A stretch of 59,626 bases of DNA from the NCBI GenBank assembly GCA_963923035.1, contig CAWUKT010000042.1, positions 1 to 59,626 on the forward strand, given 5' to 3'. The stretch's first letter is position 1, and each line of letters opens with the position of its first letter. A program made the position numbers and the translations under genes. The notes below the pieces were generated by a model. That model was not told where the DNA came from. It did not search any database and saw only the letters and a program-made list of their open reading frames with translations. Source of the DNA: CAWUKT01 sp963923035 (lineage in GTDB: Bacteria > Bacteroidota > Bacteroidia > J057 > JADKCL01). Shown here in pieces: positions 1 to 9,129 of this stretch.

Positions 1-1
1 G

Positions 2-673
2 GGCTGTGACTCGATCATTGAGACGGAAGTCTTCGTGAATCCGGCGTCTCAGCAGACGTTGGTGGACAGCATTTGTGATGGCGACAGCTATATCCTGCCG
101 GGTGGCACCATCGTGACGACCACGGGCATTTACGTGGATTCGTTCCTGACCAGCCTGGGTTGTGACTCGATCATTGAGACGGACCTGACGGTGATCACGC
201 TGGATACGGGCGTGACCCTGACCATCAATACCCTGACCTCCGAACAGTCGAATGCGACCTATCAGTGGTTGGATTGTGGCAGTGGGATTGTGCCAATTGG
301 TGGGGCGACCGGACAGAGCTATACTCCGACCCTAGACGGTTCTTATGCGGTCATGGTATCGCAGGGAGGCTGTACCGATACCTCGGCCTGCGTGACGGTC
401 ATTGTGATCGGGGTGGAGGAATCCGATTTCTCGCAGCAGTTGAGCGTGTATCCGAATCCGGGTGCGGGTTGGTTCCGCCTGGACCTGGGGGAAGAATTGT
501 GGGAAGTCAATGTAGAGGTCTGGGATGCGCAGGGCAAACGGGTTTGGAAAAAGCGGGAAGAGGGGATTCGGGAAATGGAACTCGACCTGAACGATGTGTC
601 TTCCGGCATGTACTTTGTTCGGGTCGCTGCCGGAAACCGGGTGGGAATGGTGAAGTTGCTGGTGCGCCGCTGA
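2..673 (+). CDS. C-terminal part of a T9SS-secreted repeat protein (5' end outside window)
   Basis: The reading frame is open from the left edge (first full codon at base 2), so the first ATG-like codon is not a real start. The visible part holds cell-surface-type repeats: the peptide GCDSIIET occurs at the edge and again 52 residues later, and the 156-bp spacing is also clear in the DNA (bases 2-28 against 158-184). The last ~80 residues are a typical T9SS type A sorting domain: LSVYPNPG near the start, a VWDAQGKRVW strand, SSGMYFVRV, and a basic end. Such domains direct export through the Bacteroidota type IX system and are removed at the surface. The function of the whole protein cannot be read from this fragment; an adhesin or a large surface protein is likely. 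Its stop codon touches the stop codon of the convergent gene. Confidence 0.85.
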   Translation, partial: GCDSIIETEVFVNPASQQTLVDSICDGDSYILPGGTIVTTTGIYVDSFLTSLGCDSIIETDLTVITLDTGVTLTINTLTSEQSNATYQWLDCGSGIVPIGGATGQSYTPTLDGSYAVMVSQGGCTDTSACVTVIVIGVEESDFSQQLSVYPNPGAGWFRLDLGEELWEVNVEVWDAQGKRVWKKREEGIREMELDLNDVSSGMYFVRVAAGNRVGMVKLLVRR

Positions 674-2260
674 TCAATCAAACAACAGCCTTCCGAACTG
701 AATATTGCGTCGATTTCGCCCAATGAGAAACATCTCATTGGGCGAAATTTGTGTACACAGCCGGGGCCGGGTCAGGGTTTCGAGGTCCGCATTGGGCATC
801 AATTTTTCCCGTTCCACCTTCCCTGAAGGGTCCACCGAGGCAATCGCCACGATTCCAGTCCGATCATCCAAGGAGAAATTCCGGAGGCGGTTGACCCGCT
901 GCTCTTCGATGTTCTTGCGATGATCATTGTAAATGAAGTACAATTTCTGATCGGTGATCATGAGGCCATAGGACGCAAAATGGGCTTGGTCAATGGAGGC
1001 CTTTTGCGACTTGGGAATCTTCGTCGCCCATTCAATTTCGCCATCCGGCCCAATGCTCACTACCAGGATGGTATTGTGGTGGTAGAGGATGGTGGTAATG
1101 GGCATGGACGTGCGCGGGTCCGCCGTCGAGACGGATTGCATGTAGAACTGCTCGGCGGTGAGGACGACACCGCCGTCGCCTCGGGGGATCAAATCCCGGA
1201 TGTCGTACTGGTAAAGCTCTACGTTTTTGCCATTGGCGGCCCGCCGCCGTTGGCGTCGTTCCTGACCTTCGGTCATGTTCAGCGTGAGGAAATCGACGCT
1301 GAAATCGTAAAAGCTGCTCCGGACCATTTCCTTGGTGGCGGCGTTGATGGTCAGGTAAAAGGTGCCCCGGGCGCTCAGGGTATTCCGGTCGGAATAAAAG
1401 CCAGCGCAGATGAGATCGCCGTCGGGGGCAATTTCGAGGTGGATATCGGAGATGTAGCGGTTCTTCACCGCAATCGAATACTCTTCGCTTTCCTGACCAT
1501 TGTTGCGGAAGGCGATGACCCGGTACTCGAAGAGTTGTTGGGAGCGCCAGCGGACCCGGCGGTTTTTCGGATACAATTTTCCCAGCACATACGTATTCCC
1601 TCCATTGTCCACCACCACATCGCTGACCTCGAATTGTTGTTCGTAGTAGGGGAGGGTCACACTTTCGCTCCAGAGCAAATTGAAATCGCGGTCGTAGACA
1701 TTGAAGCCAAGGTTGCGGGGATCGCGGCGACTGGCTCCGGCGCGGGTATAAATGAGGAACCGGGAGCTGTCCCGGGAGAATTCGTAGCCAAAATCACCTT
1801 CGACGAACCGGTTCTGAATGGGGAGAGTGGCGACCAGGACGGGCTCGTTGGCCGGTTGGCGCGTCTGGTGGTTGATGCGGGTGGCAAACAATTCCATGGA
1901 CTTGCGCGCGGGGTTTTTCCGATGCCCAAACACATAAATATCGTTTCCGTACCGAATTCCTTTTTCAATGTTCAGCTCGGTTCCCTGGTAAAACAATCGA
2001 ATCGGGTGAATGGCAACAGGATTGAGGTTTTTGTCCAGTTCCTGGAGGTTGACGGCGGAAAAGAGGGTATTGTCCACGACTCCCGGAACACCCCGGAGGA
2101 TATAATAGGAAGAGTCCACCTGTCCAATGACGTCCAGAATGCGGTGGTAAGAGGGTTTTTCATCTCCCCATTCCACCCGGGGCGTCTGACCCGGCAGAAG
2201 TTGGAGGGACATGAGAAAGAGGAGGAGAAAAATTGGGCGAAGTTTTCCTGGATGCATCAT
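674..2260 (-). CDS. Secreted protein of unknown function (signal peptide)
   Basis: About 528 residues. I start it at the ATG at 2258-2260 because a signal peptide follows at once (basic MHPGKLR, a run of Leu/Ile/Phe, then a likely signal peptidase I site near LLPGQ); the open frame extends further upstream but lacks such a signal. The rest is rich in beta-strand-like segments with spaced Asp/Gly/Tyr patterns (DGDLICAGFYSD, GGNTYVLGKLYPK, DGGVVLTAEQFY), which suggests a beta-propeller-like exported or periplasmic protein. No catalytic motif and no T9SS domain or lipobox is visible. The gene is convergent with the T9SS gene on its left with no bases between the stops, and divergent from the aminotransferase. 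I do not recognise the family. Confidence 0.75.
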   Translation of the reverse strand: MMHPGKLRPIFLLLFLMSLQLLPGQTPRVEWGDEKPSYHRILDVIGQVDSSYYILRGVPGVVDNTLFSAVNLQELDKNLNPVAIHPIRLFYQGTELNIEKGIRYGNDIYVFGHRKNPARKSMELFATRINHQTRQPANEPVLVATLPIQNRFVEGDFGYEFSRDSSRFLIYTRAGASRRDPRNLGFNVYDRDFNLLWSESVTLPYYEQQFEVSDVVVDNGGNTYVLGKLYPKNRRVRWRSQQLFEYRVIAFRNNGQESEEYSIAVKNRYISDIHLEIAPDGDLICAGFYSDRNTLSARGTFYLTINAATKEMVRSSFYDFSVDFLTLNMTEGQERRQRRRAANGKNVELYQYDIRDLIPRGDGGVVLTAEQFYMQSVSTADPRTSMPITTILYHHNTILVVSIGPDGEIEWATKIPKSQKASIDQAHFASYGLMITDQKLYFIYNDHRKNIEEQRVNRLRNFSLDDRTGIVAIASVDPSGKVEREKLMPNADLETLTRPRLCTQISPNEMFLIGRNRRNIQFGRLLFD

Positions 2261-2392
2261 AAGGTAGTGATGAAGATAACGAAATGGGTGGGTTTTTAAT
2301 TGGATGGTGGAGAAAATGAAGATCAGGAGGGGGAATGAGGAATGGCAGTACAAATGACCTTCGGGGAAGTGATGTCTTTTGCCTGAAATGAC

Positions 2393-2400
2393 TAAATTTG
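2393..2400 (+). promoter_or_regulatory. Bacteroidota -7 promoter motif (TAnnTTTG)
   Basis: TAAATTTG is an exact match to the Bacteroidota sigma-ABfr -7 consensus and lies 24 bases upstream of the ATG at 2425. No convincing -33 TTG at the usual distance. Likely drives the aminotransferase-hemW pair. Confidence 0.55.
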
Positions 2401-2424
2401 CCCCGAACTTCAAACGCGAAATGT

Positions 2425-3651
2425 ATGCCTGGAATTTCAGACCGCGGGAGCGTGATGCCCGCTTCGCCCATTCGGAAGCTGGTCCCTTTTGCTGAGGGCG
2501 CCAAAAAACGGGGAATCCACGTTTACCACCTCAACATCGGCCAGCCGGATATCCAGACGCCGCCGGCCTTCATGGAAGCGGTCCGCGAAGCGGACATCCA
2601 GGTGCTGTCATACAGCCACTCCGCAGGCTTTCAATCCCTGCGGGAGCGCATGGCGGCCTATTACCAGCGCAATGGCATCGACCTCGGCATCGAGCACCTC
2701 ATGGTCACCACCGGGGGCTCGGAAGCCCTGAGCTTCGCGTTCATGGCCTGCCTCGATCCCGGCGACGAAGTTATCGTTCCTGAGCCTTTCTACGCCAATT
2801 ACAACGGCTTTTCCGTGGCCTCGGGCGCCAAAGTGGTGCCGATCACGACCCGCATCGAAGAAAACTTCGACCTTCCTGAGATCGAAGACTTCGAACAGCT
2901 CATCACCGAGCGTACCAAGGCCATCCTGATTTGCAATCCCAGCAACCCCACCGGGAAATTGTATCCCCGGGAAGCCCTCGAGAAGCTGGCCCAGGTCTGC
3001 GAGAAGCACGACCTCTACCTCTTCGTCGATGAAGTCTACCGCGAATTTGTCTACGATGGCAAGGAACATTTCTCCGCGCTGAACCTCGAAAACATCCGAG
3101 ACCACGTGGTCGTGGTCGATTCGGTGTCCAAACGCTTCTCCGCGTGTGGAGCCCGCATCGGCGCCATCGTCTCCCACAATACCCAGGTCATCCAGACCGC
3201 CTTGAAGTTTGGGCAGGCCCGCTTGTCCCCGCCTTCGCTGGCCCAGATCGGGACCGAAGCGGTGCTGGACCTCCCCGCCAATTACTTTGACGAAGTCAAG
3301 GCCGAGTACGTCAGCCGTCGGAACCGGCTCGTGGAACTCCTCCGCGAGATGCCCGGCGTCGTTGTACCGGAAGCCAATGGCGCGTTTTACATGACGGTAC
3401 GCCTTCCCGTACAGGATTCGGATGATTTTTGCCGCTGGATCCTCGAGGACTTCAGCCACGAAGGCGCGACGGTAATGATGGCCCCGGCGGCCGGATTCTA
3501 CGCCTCTCCCGGTCTGGGCCGGGACGAAGTGCGGATCGCCTACGTCCTGGAAGAAAGCCACCTGGAAAAGGCCATGGTTTGCCTGGCCGAAGCCCTGAAG
3601 GTCTATCCGGGTTCCACGCTGGCTGCAGCTGAGCTGAGCGAAGCCCAATAA
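2425..3651 (+). CDS. PLP-dependent aminotransferase, class I/II (fold type I)
   Basis: 408 residues, usual length for aspartate/aromatic-type aminotransferases. The fold type I signatures are visible: the N-terminal HLNIGQPDI segment (~35-43), GGSEAL for phosphate binding (~97-102), NPSNPTG with the PLP-contacting Asn (~174), FVDEVY (Asp ~202, Tyr ~205), and SVSKRFSACGARIG with the PLP Schiff-base Lys (~236). The enzyme moves an amino group between an amino acid and a 2-oxo acid in the cytoplasm; the exact substrate cannot be told from sequence. The ATG at 2425 is preferred because family members start with a similar M-P-x-I-S segment; a TTG at 2398 in the same frame overlaps the promoter motif. 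hemW starts 4 bases after the stop, so the two are probably cotranscribed. Confidence 0.92.
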   Translation: MPGISDRGSVMPASPIRKLVPFAEGAKKRGIHVYHLNIGQPDIQTPPAFMEAVREADIQVLSYSHSAGFQSLRERMAAYYQRNGIDLGIEHLMVTTGGSEALSFAFMACLDPGDEVIVPEPFYANYNGFSVASGAKVVPITTRIEENFDLPEIEDFEQLITERTKAILICNPSNPTGKLYPREALEKLAQVCEKHDLYLFVDEVYREFVYDGKEHFSALNLENIRDHVVVVDSVSKRFSACGARIGAIVSHNTQVIQTALKFGQARLSPPSLAQIGTEAVLDLPANYFDEVKAEYVSRRNRLVELLREMPGVVVPEANGAFYMTVRLPVQDSDDFCRWILEDFSHEGATVMMAPAAGFYASPGLGRDEVRIAYVLEESHLEKAMVCLAEALKVYPGSTLAAAELSEAQ

Positions 3652-3655
3652 ATCA

Positions 3656-4786
3656 ATGGCAGGCATTTACGTACACATTCCCTTTTGTCGACGGGCCTGC
3701 ACCTACTGCGATTTTCATTTCTCCACCAACCTCTCCCGCACCACGGAACTGGCCGAGGCCATTGCTCGTGAGGCCGGATTGCGCCCAGACTTTTTCCCCG
3801 ATCCCCAACCCCTGAAGACACTGTACTTTGGCGGTGGGACGCCCAGTTTGCTCACCCAGGGCGAGTTGGAACTGATTTTGGCGGCGCTGAAGCGGTACTA
3901 TACGTGGGAACCCGACGCGGAATTCACCTTTGAATGCAATCCCGATGACATTACGGAAGAGAAGCTCGCCGAGTGGAAGTCGGCTGACATCAACCGCCTG
4001 TCGATTGGGGTGCAGAGCTTTCTGGATCGGGATCTGCGCTTGATGGGGCGGGCCCACGATTCAGGCCAGGCCTACGAGAGCATTCGGATGGCCCAGGCGG
4101 CGGGGTTTGATAACCTGACGGTAGATTTGATCTACGGGATTCCCGCGCTCAGCGGGGAGGAATGGGCTGACAATGTCCAGGCCCTGGTGGAGTTGGGGGT
4201 GCCGCATGTCTCGGCGTATGCCCTGACGGTGGAGCCGAAAACGGCTTTGGCGTACCAGGTGGAGACGGGGAAGGTCCTGCTGCCGGAGGACCAGGCATTC
4301 GAGGAGCAGTACTTCTATCTGATCGATGCCTTGGCTGATGCGGGGCTTGAGCATTATGAGTTGAGCAATTTTGGGAAGCCGGGATGGCATTCCCGCCACA
4401 ACTCGGCCTATTGGTCGGGGGCGGCTTACCTGGGGCTGGGTCCCTCGGCGCATAGCTTTGTGGGTCACCAGCGGAGCTGGAACATCGCGCACAATGCCCG
4501 GTACCTCCGGGCGGTGGCGGAAGGCAATCTGCCGATTGAGGAGACCGAGGCGCTGACGCCGACCGATCAGCTCAATGAATTCCTGCTGACGCGGCTGCGC
4601 CGGACGGATGGATTTGGGCGGGAAGAATTCCGGGAACGGTTTGGGATGGATTTGTGGGAAAAAGAAGAGAAGGTCTTGGCGGAATTTGCGGAGAAAGGCT
4701 GGGTACAAATGGATGTAGACCACCTACAACTCACCCGTCAGGGACTATTGCTGTCCAACCACATCATTTCCGACTTGTTTCAGTGA
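3656..4786 (+). CDS. hemW: HemW-like radical SAM protein (heme chaperone / coproporphyrinogen III oxidase-like)
   Basis: 376 residues. The N-terminus has the radical SAM cluster motif CX3CX2C (Cys 11, 15, 18, followed by DF), then YFGGGTPSLL (SAM-binding GGGTP), the ECNPDD segment, IGVQSF, and a C-terminal HemN-like region (LSNFGKPGWHSRHNSAYW, LGLGPSAHSF). Family knowledge: HemW binds a 4Fe-4S cluster, SAM and heme and is thought to insert heme into cytochromes; it is often mis-called an oxygen-independent coproporphyrinogen oxidase, but the true HemN cluster motif (CX3CX2CXC) is absent here because Phe follows the third Cys-Asp. It follows the aminotransferase by 4 bases and ends 3 bases before the convergent T9SS gene. 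Confidence 0.9.
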   Translation: MAGIYVHIPFCRRACTYCDFHFSTNLSRTTELAEAIAREAGLRPDFFPDPQPLKTLYFGGGTPSLLTQGELELILAALKRYYTWEPDAEFTFECNPDDITEEKLAEWKSADINRLSIGVQSFLDRDLRLMGRAHDSGQAYESIRMAQAAGFDNLTVDLIYGIPALSGEEWADNVQALVELGVPHVSAYALTVEPKTALAYQVETGKVLLPEDQAFEEQYFYLIDALADAGLEHYELSNFGKPGWHSRHNSAYWSGAAYLGLGPSAHSFVGHQRSWNIAHNARYLRAVAEGNLPIEETEALTPTDQLNEFLLTRLRRTDGFGREEFRERFGMDLWEKEEKVLAEFAEKGWVQMDVDHLQLTRQGLLLSNHIISDLFQ

Positions 4787-4789
4787 AGG

Positions 4790-7051
4790 TTAACGGATGA
4801 CGTCCAATTTGCCGTTGAAGGTCCGGCTGCCGATCCGAATGGTGTAGATGTACAGGCCCGATTCCACCCCATTCAAGTCCAGCGTTTCCACGTAAACCCC
4901 ATCTTTTTCTGCCTCACGGCTCCCCACGAAGACTTCTTGTCCCGTCAGGTTGTACAGGTGCAGCTCCACCTGGCCATCAAATTTGCTGAAGTAGCGGATA
5001 TTGACCTGGTCCTGGGCCGGATTCGGATAGACATCGAGGAGTTCGCTGTCGTCGGGGCCGGCAATTTTGACCGAAACCGTTTCGGAGAAGCTGAACTTAC
5101 CATCGTTGTCGACCTGGCGAATGCGGTAGAAATACGGCTCGCCATTGAACTGCACCTCGTCCTGGTAGGAATACAGGCGGGTATCATCGTGGTCGCCCTG
5201 GCTTTGGACCGCCCCCACATCTTCCCAGCGGATATGGCCAATTTCGCCTTCATCGTCCTGCTGTCCCCGCTCAATCACAAATCCGGTGGAGTTCACCTCG
5301 GCGTACGTTTCCCAGTTCAGGGTCACGACTTCATCTTCCGCCATAGCCACCAACGGCCCAAACTCAACGGGCAAGGGCCCTTGAACCCGGTAGATGAGGT
5401 ACTCGCAATCGTCGCCGGCATAGCCGTCGAGCATGATATAGTAGGGATTGCCCACAGTCAGGCCGGTCGCCCGCAGGAAGCCATTGGTTTCGGCCATCGG
5501 GTTCCAGCAGGTGGAGACGCTGACAAAAGAATTGCAATTGCTCGTGGAGAAGACCTCGGCCTGCATCCCGAATCCGGAGATACAGTTGCCCACATCAATT
5601 CCAAAGCTCATTTCCACCGAATCCGCAATGAAGGTAAACCAGCTGTTGTTTTCGAGGGAGCCGCAGAAGAGTCCGGAGAGGTTGCCACCGGCGTCGACGG
5701 TATGGTCGAGGTTGGTGAACCCGCAAACGGTATCTCCCTGGGCCAGGGAAACCGCGGTGGGCAGCGAACAGGTATCGCTGGCATTCGCATTGCGGTTGCA
5801 AAGCGGGGTGCAGGGCGAGACTTCCAAATCGAACTGCGTACAGGGCGTGGTGGATGTAGACGAGACTACGATGTAATAATCCCCGGGGGCCGTCAATTCG
5901 ATCCGCCGCAGGATGGGATTGCCGCCCACTTCACCGCGGGCCGCAATGCAATTGGTGCCGGGCGCGTCCGGACAGCCATCCAATACGTGGAAACCCGTGT
6001 ACAATTGGGTATTCGAGAGCTGGACCTGGATACATTCGTTGCCAGGGGAATTGTAGCGGAAGACCATGTCTTCGCTGCTCATATAATCGCTGTTGCACGC
6101 GTCGGAATTGTCGTAGTCGTTTCCGAAGCCGCAGGTGGTATAGCCTTTTTGGGAGTAGGGGAGGGAGGCAATGGGAATGGCCGTCCCGCAGGTATTGCCT
6201 TGGCCGGGAATGGCGGGACAATTGGTGACCTCGATGTCGAACGGCGTACAGTTCGGAGGCGTGGAGGTCGAAACGACGATGTAGTAGGTCCGGGTGGTGG
6301 GCAGGATGGCGTTGGTGATGAAGGGCCGTCCGGCACTGGCTTCGTTGAAGGCAACGCAGTTGGTGGCGGGATTGGCGGGGTCGCCATCGAACAGGAAAAC
6401 CCCGGTATAGGTGAAGGTCTCGGTCAGGAAGATGTTGAGACATTCGCCGATGGTGCCATTGTAGGAGAAGATGAAGTCTTCCCCGTTCATGTAGGTGGAC
6501 CCGCAGGCCATCGTGGAGTTGTAGTTGTTGCCGAAGGTACAGGTGGAAAGACCTCCTCCGGAGAAGGGCAAACTGTTGATGGGGAAGGCGTTGGCGGCAA
6601 TGTTTCCGGGCGAGACCGGAAAGACATTTTCGCATTTATAAGCCAGGATCCCACAGTCGGGCCCGGTGATGCAAGGGTAGGTATTGACGAGGATGCGGTA
6701 AGTTCCAGTGGCAGGGGCCTGCCAGTAGGGAAGGTAGGAGCCAAGGAGGCATTCGTCATCGGCATAGCCTCCGGCAAAGTTGCCGGAATTGTCGAGGATG
6801 GTCAACTGGGTATCCCAGGTTGCCGCTCCTCCACCGATGCAAAAAGTAAACGTATAGAAGCTGTTGGCGGTCGCAGTAAACTCGAGGTACTGCCCGCCTT
6901 TGATGCACTGCCAGGTCTGCCAGGGAATGGTCGGCGTGATAGACCCAATATTCGTCCCACCCGAACATTGACTCCACAGGTTAGCCGAGCCGGCTCCCAG
7001 GAAAAGAATGGCGAGGATCAAAGTCCATATACGACTTCCTTGCGGTTTCAT
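4790..7051 (-). CDS. Large T9SS-secreted protein with PPC-like beta-sandwich repeats
   Basis: About 753 residues. I start at the ATG at 7049-7051 (MKPQGSR, hydrophobic core, cleavage near ANLWSQ); a GTG at 7072 is in frame but would only lengthen the n-region. The body has several Cys-containing beta-sandwich repeats of the kind seen in Bacteroidota surface proteins (repeated blocks with GNxYNSTMACGS / GNDYDNSDACNS, Y-x-G-x-F/H-V-L/F-D-G, and YYIVVSTST), resembling pre-peptidase C-terminal domains. Near 600 there is a fibronectin-like segment (VTLNWETYAEVNSTGFVIERG, YFYRIRQVDNDGKFSFSETV). It ends with a T9SS sorting domain (LLDVYPNPAQDQVNI ... ESGLYIYTI). No enzyme active site is visible; a surface adhesin or carbohydrate-contacting protein is a guess. 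Confidence 0.85.
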   Translation of the reverse strand: MKPQGSRIWTLILAILFLGAGSANLWSQCSGGTNIGSITPTIPWQTWQCIKGGQYLEFTATANSFYTFTFCIGGGAATWDTQLTILDNSGNFAGGYADDECLLGSYLPYWQAPATGTYRILVNTYPCITGPDCGILAYKCENVFPVSPGNIAANAFPINSLPFSGGGLSTCTFGNNYNSTMACGSTYMNGEDFIFSYNGTIGECLNIFLTETFTYTGVFLFDGDPANPATNCVAFNEASAGRPFITNAILPTTRTYYIVVSTSTPPNCTPFDIEVTNCPAIPGQGNTCGTAIPIASLPYSQKGYTTCGFGNDYDNSDACNSDYMSSEDMVFRYNSPGNECIQVQLSNTQLYTGFHVLDGCPDAPGTNCIAARGEVGGNPILRRIELTAPGDYYIVVSSTSTTPCTQFDLEVSPCTPLCNRNANASDTCSLPTAVSLAQGDTVCGFTNLDHTVDAGGNLSGLFCGSLENNSWFTFIADSVEMSFGIDVGNCISGFGMQAEVFSTSNCNSFVSVSTCWNPMAETNGFLRATGLTVGNPYYIMLDGYAGDDCEYLIYRVQGPLPVEFGPLVAMAEDEVVTLNWETYAEVNSTGFVIERGQQDDEGEIGHIRWEDVGAVQSQGDHDDTRLYSYQDEVQFNGEPYFYRIRQVDNDGKFSFSETVSVKIAGPDDSELLDVYPNPAQDQVNIRYFSKFDGQVELHLYNLTGQEVFVGSREAEKDGVYVETLDLNGVESGLYIYTIRIGSRTFNGKLDVIR

Positions 7052-7371
7052 TTCCAACCCTAAATTATTCACTTACTTAGTCGAATTGACTGTTCCTTTC
7101 GGTGGTGTGTCCGTTCAGAAAATTAGCTTACAATAATAACTGTGTGCGATACTGATCTAACCAAATTATTAACCAACTGGAAGTGAGGAGTCTGGGGCCG
7201 TTTTCCACAGACTTTTCCAGAAAGCACTTTAAAATAGTCAATGAAGGTAAGGAAAGCAAGAGTGAGGCAGTCAATTGTAAGGGTTTGGCATTGTTTTATT
7301 GCCTTGCTTTGATGAAAGGAGGGTTTTTTGAGGCGAATGGGGTAAAATTATCGGTCAACTAATCCTGAAAG
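7052..7371. other. Intergenic region, ~320 bp
   Basis: AT-richer than its surroundings. It holds the upstream region of the T9SS gene (minus strand) and the region downstream of obg (minus strand). I see no clear terminator, RNA gene or exact TAnnTTTG motif; a weak TAATTTAG lies close to the T9SS start. Confidence 0.5.
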
Positions 7372-8394
7372 TCAATCTTCCTCCCACCACTCTTTTTGGT
7401 TGGCAGTCGGGTGGAGCATTTCCCAGAGCCGGTCTTTCAATTGGGGGAGCCCCCGTTGGGTTACGGAGGAGATATATACAAACGGAACATCCGGCAAATC
7501 GGCCTTCAGTTGCTCCAATTCGTCTTCATCGAGGATATCGGTCTTGGTAATCGCGAGCAAGCGGTCCTTGTGGATCAGCTCGGGGTTGTACGCCTCCAAT
7601 TCCCCCTCCAGGGTCGCATACTCCCCGCGGATATCGTCGGACTCGACTGAGATCATGAAGAGCAGCACAGAGTTCCGCTCAATATGGCGTAAAAAGGTGT
7701 GGCCGAGTCCCTTGCCTTCGTGCGCGCCCTCGATGATCCCGGGAATGTCGGCAATGACAAAACTCTGATAGTCACGATATTTCACAATGCCGAGGTTCGG
7801 CACAATGGTCGTAAAGGGATAATCCGCAATTTTCGGCTTGGCGGCCGTCACCACGGAGAGCAAGGTAGACTTGCCCGCATTGGGAAATCCAACCAACCCC
7901 ACATCCGCCAATACCTTCAACTCGAGCACGGCCGTCATTTCCCTGGCCACTCCGCCCGGCGTCGCGTAGTCAGGCGCCTGGTTCGTCGGGGATTTAAAAT
8001 TCCAGTTTCCCTTTCCCCCGTGTCCGCCTTCCAGCAAAACCAGCCGCTGACCATCTTCCTTGATTTCTCCCAGCACTTCCCCCGTTTCCTCATCCTTGGC
8101 CACCGTTCCCAAAGGAACCTGGAGCACAATGTCCTCGCCACTTTTTCCCGTCTTGCGGGAGCCGCTGCCCGACTGGCCGGCCGGCGCCTTGATGTGCTTG
8201 CGGTATTTCAGGTCGAGCAAGGTCCACAGCTGGACGTTCCCTTCCAGGATGATATGACCGCCCCGGCCGCCGTCGCCGCCATCGGGACCGCCCTTGGGGA
8301 CGTATTTTTCCCGGCGCCAGGACACCACCCCGGTGCCTCCCTTGCCGCTGCGGAGGTAAAGGCGTACGTGGTCGACAAATGGATGGGGAGGCAT
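7372..8394 (-). CDS. obg: Obg/CgtA GTPase (ribosome assembly)
   Basis: 340 residues, normal for Obg without a long C-terminal extension. The N-terminal Gly-rich Obg fold is clear (DHVRLYLRSGKGGTGVVSWRRE, GGPDGGDGGRGG), followed by the G domain: G1 GFPNAGKS, switch/G2 around YPFTTIVPNLG, G3 DIPGIIEGA, and G4 TKTD. Family role: cytoplasmic GTPase needed for 50S subunit maturation and linked to the stringent response and growth control. The ATG at 8392-8394 is chosen because it directly precedes the conserved F-V-D-H segment; the longer open frame has no homologous look. It lies 70 bp downstream of adk in the same direction, with an A/T-rich TAAATTTT just upstream (one mismatch to the -7 motif), so it may have its own promoter as well as read-through. 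Confidence 0.95.
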   Translation of the reverse strand: MPPHPFVDHVRLYLRSGKGGTGVVSWRREKYVPKGGPDGGDGGRGGHIILEGNVQLWTLLDLKYRKHIKAPAGQSGSGSRKTGKSGEDIVLQVPLGTVAKDEETGEVLGEIKEDGQRLVLLEGGHGGKGNWNFKSPTNQAPDYATPGGVAREMTAVLELKVLADVGLVGFPNAGKSTLLSVVTAAKPKIADYPFTTIVPNLGIVKYRDYQSFVIADIPGIIEGAHEGKGLGHTFLRHIERNSVLLFMISVESDDIRGEYATLEGELEAYNPELIHKDRLLAITKTDILDEDELEQLKADLPDVPFVYISSVTQRGLPQLKDRLWEMLHPTANQKEWWEED

Positions 8395-8464
8395 AGGGAA
8401 AAATTTAGATTGTATGCAACTGGTCGGCCCGGTCAAGGCCGACGCGAAAGTTAGGTAGGGAAGC

Positions 8465-9037
8465 TCAACGGGCGCTTTGGAGGATGCGGGATACGCGGTC
8501 GCGGACCTCGTCGATGGTGCCGACGCCGTCAATTTCGTATACCGTTCCCTGGGGATCGTAGTGCTGAGAAACCGGCAAGGTCTTGTTCCGGTACTCGTTG
8601 AGGCGGGCCTTGATGGTCTCTTCGTTGTCGTCGGCGCGGCCGCTGTCCTGGGCGCGTTTCAGAATCCGCGGAACCAGGACGTCGTCGCCAGCTTGCAGGA
8701 AGACCACCGCCTTGATCGGGTGACCTACCTTGGCCAGGACGGCATCCAGGGTTTGGGCCTGGGCGACCGTACGAGGATAGCCATCGAAGATAAAGCCATC
8801 GGCACCTTCGGCATTGAGGATGCGCTCTTCTACCAGCTCGTTCACGATTTCGTCCGAGACCAATTGGCCGGCGTCCATGATGGCGGCGACGCGGTTGCCG
8901 AGCTCCGAACCCGACTTGCGGGCTGCCCGCAGCAGGTCTCCGGTGGAGAGGTGGGTCAGCTTGAAGTCTTCGACAATGTACTTGGCCTGGGTGCCTTTGC
9001 CCGCTCCGGGAGGTCCGAACAGAATGATATTGAACAT
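8465..9037 (-). CDS. adk: Adenylate kinase
   Basis: 190 residues. P-loop GPPGAGKGTQ at ~8-17, the NMP-binding region THLSTGDLLR, and FDGYPRTVAQA. It catalyses ATP + AMP to 2 ADP in the cytoplasm. The LID is the short type without the zinc Cys4 motif, as is common for Bacteroidota enzymes. The start ATG at 9035-9037 gives the canonical MFNIILFGPPG N-terminus, and an exact TAAATTTG promoter motif lies just upstream. obg follows downstream. Confidence 0.96.
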   Translation of the reverse strand: MFNIILFGPPGAGKGTQAKYIVEDFKLTHLSTGDLLRAARKSGSELGNRVAAIMDAGQLVSDEIVNELVEERILNAEGADGFIFDGYPRTVAQAQTLDAVLAKVGHPIKAVVFLQAGDDVLVPRILKRAQDSGRADDNEETIKARLNEYRNKTLPVSQHYDPQGTVYEIDGVGTIDEVRDRVSRILQSAR

Positions 9038-9059
9038 GAATTTCTGGTTTTATGAGGCG

Positions 9060-9067
9060 CAAATTTA
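9060..9067 (-). promoter_or_regulatory. Bacteroidota -7 promoter motif for adk
   Basis: On the minus strand this reads TAAATTTG, an exact TAnnTTTG, 22 bases upstream of the adk ATG. No clear -33 element. Confidence 0.55.
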
Positions 9068-9129
9068 ATGAAAAAAGGGAGAAGATCAGGGGTGATAAGA
9101 TTCAGGGTACAAGGGCAGGGGAAAAGGGC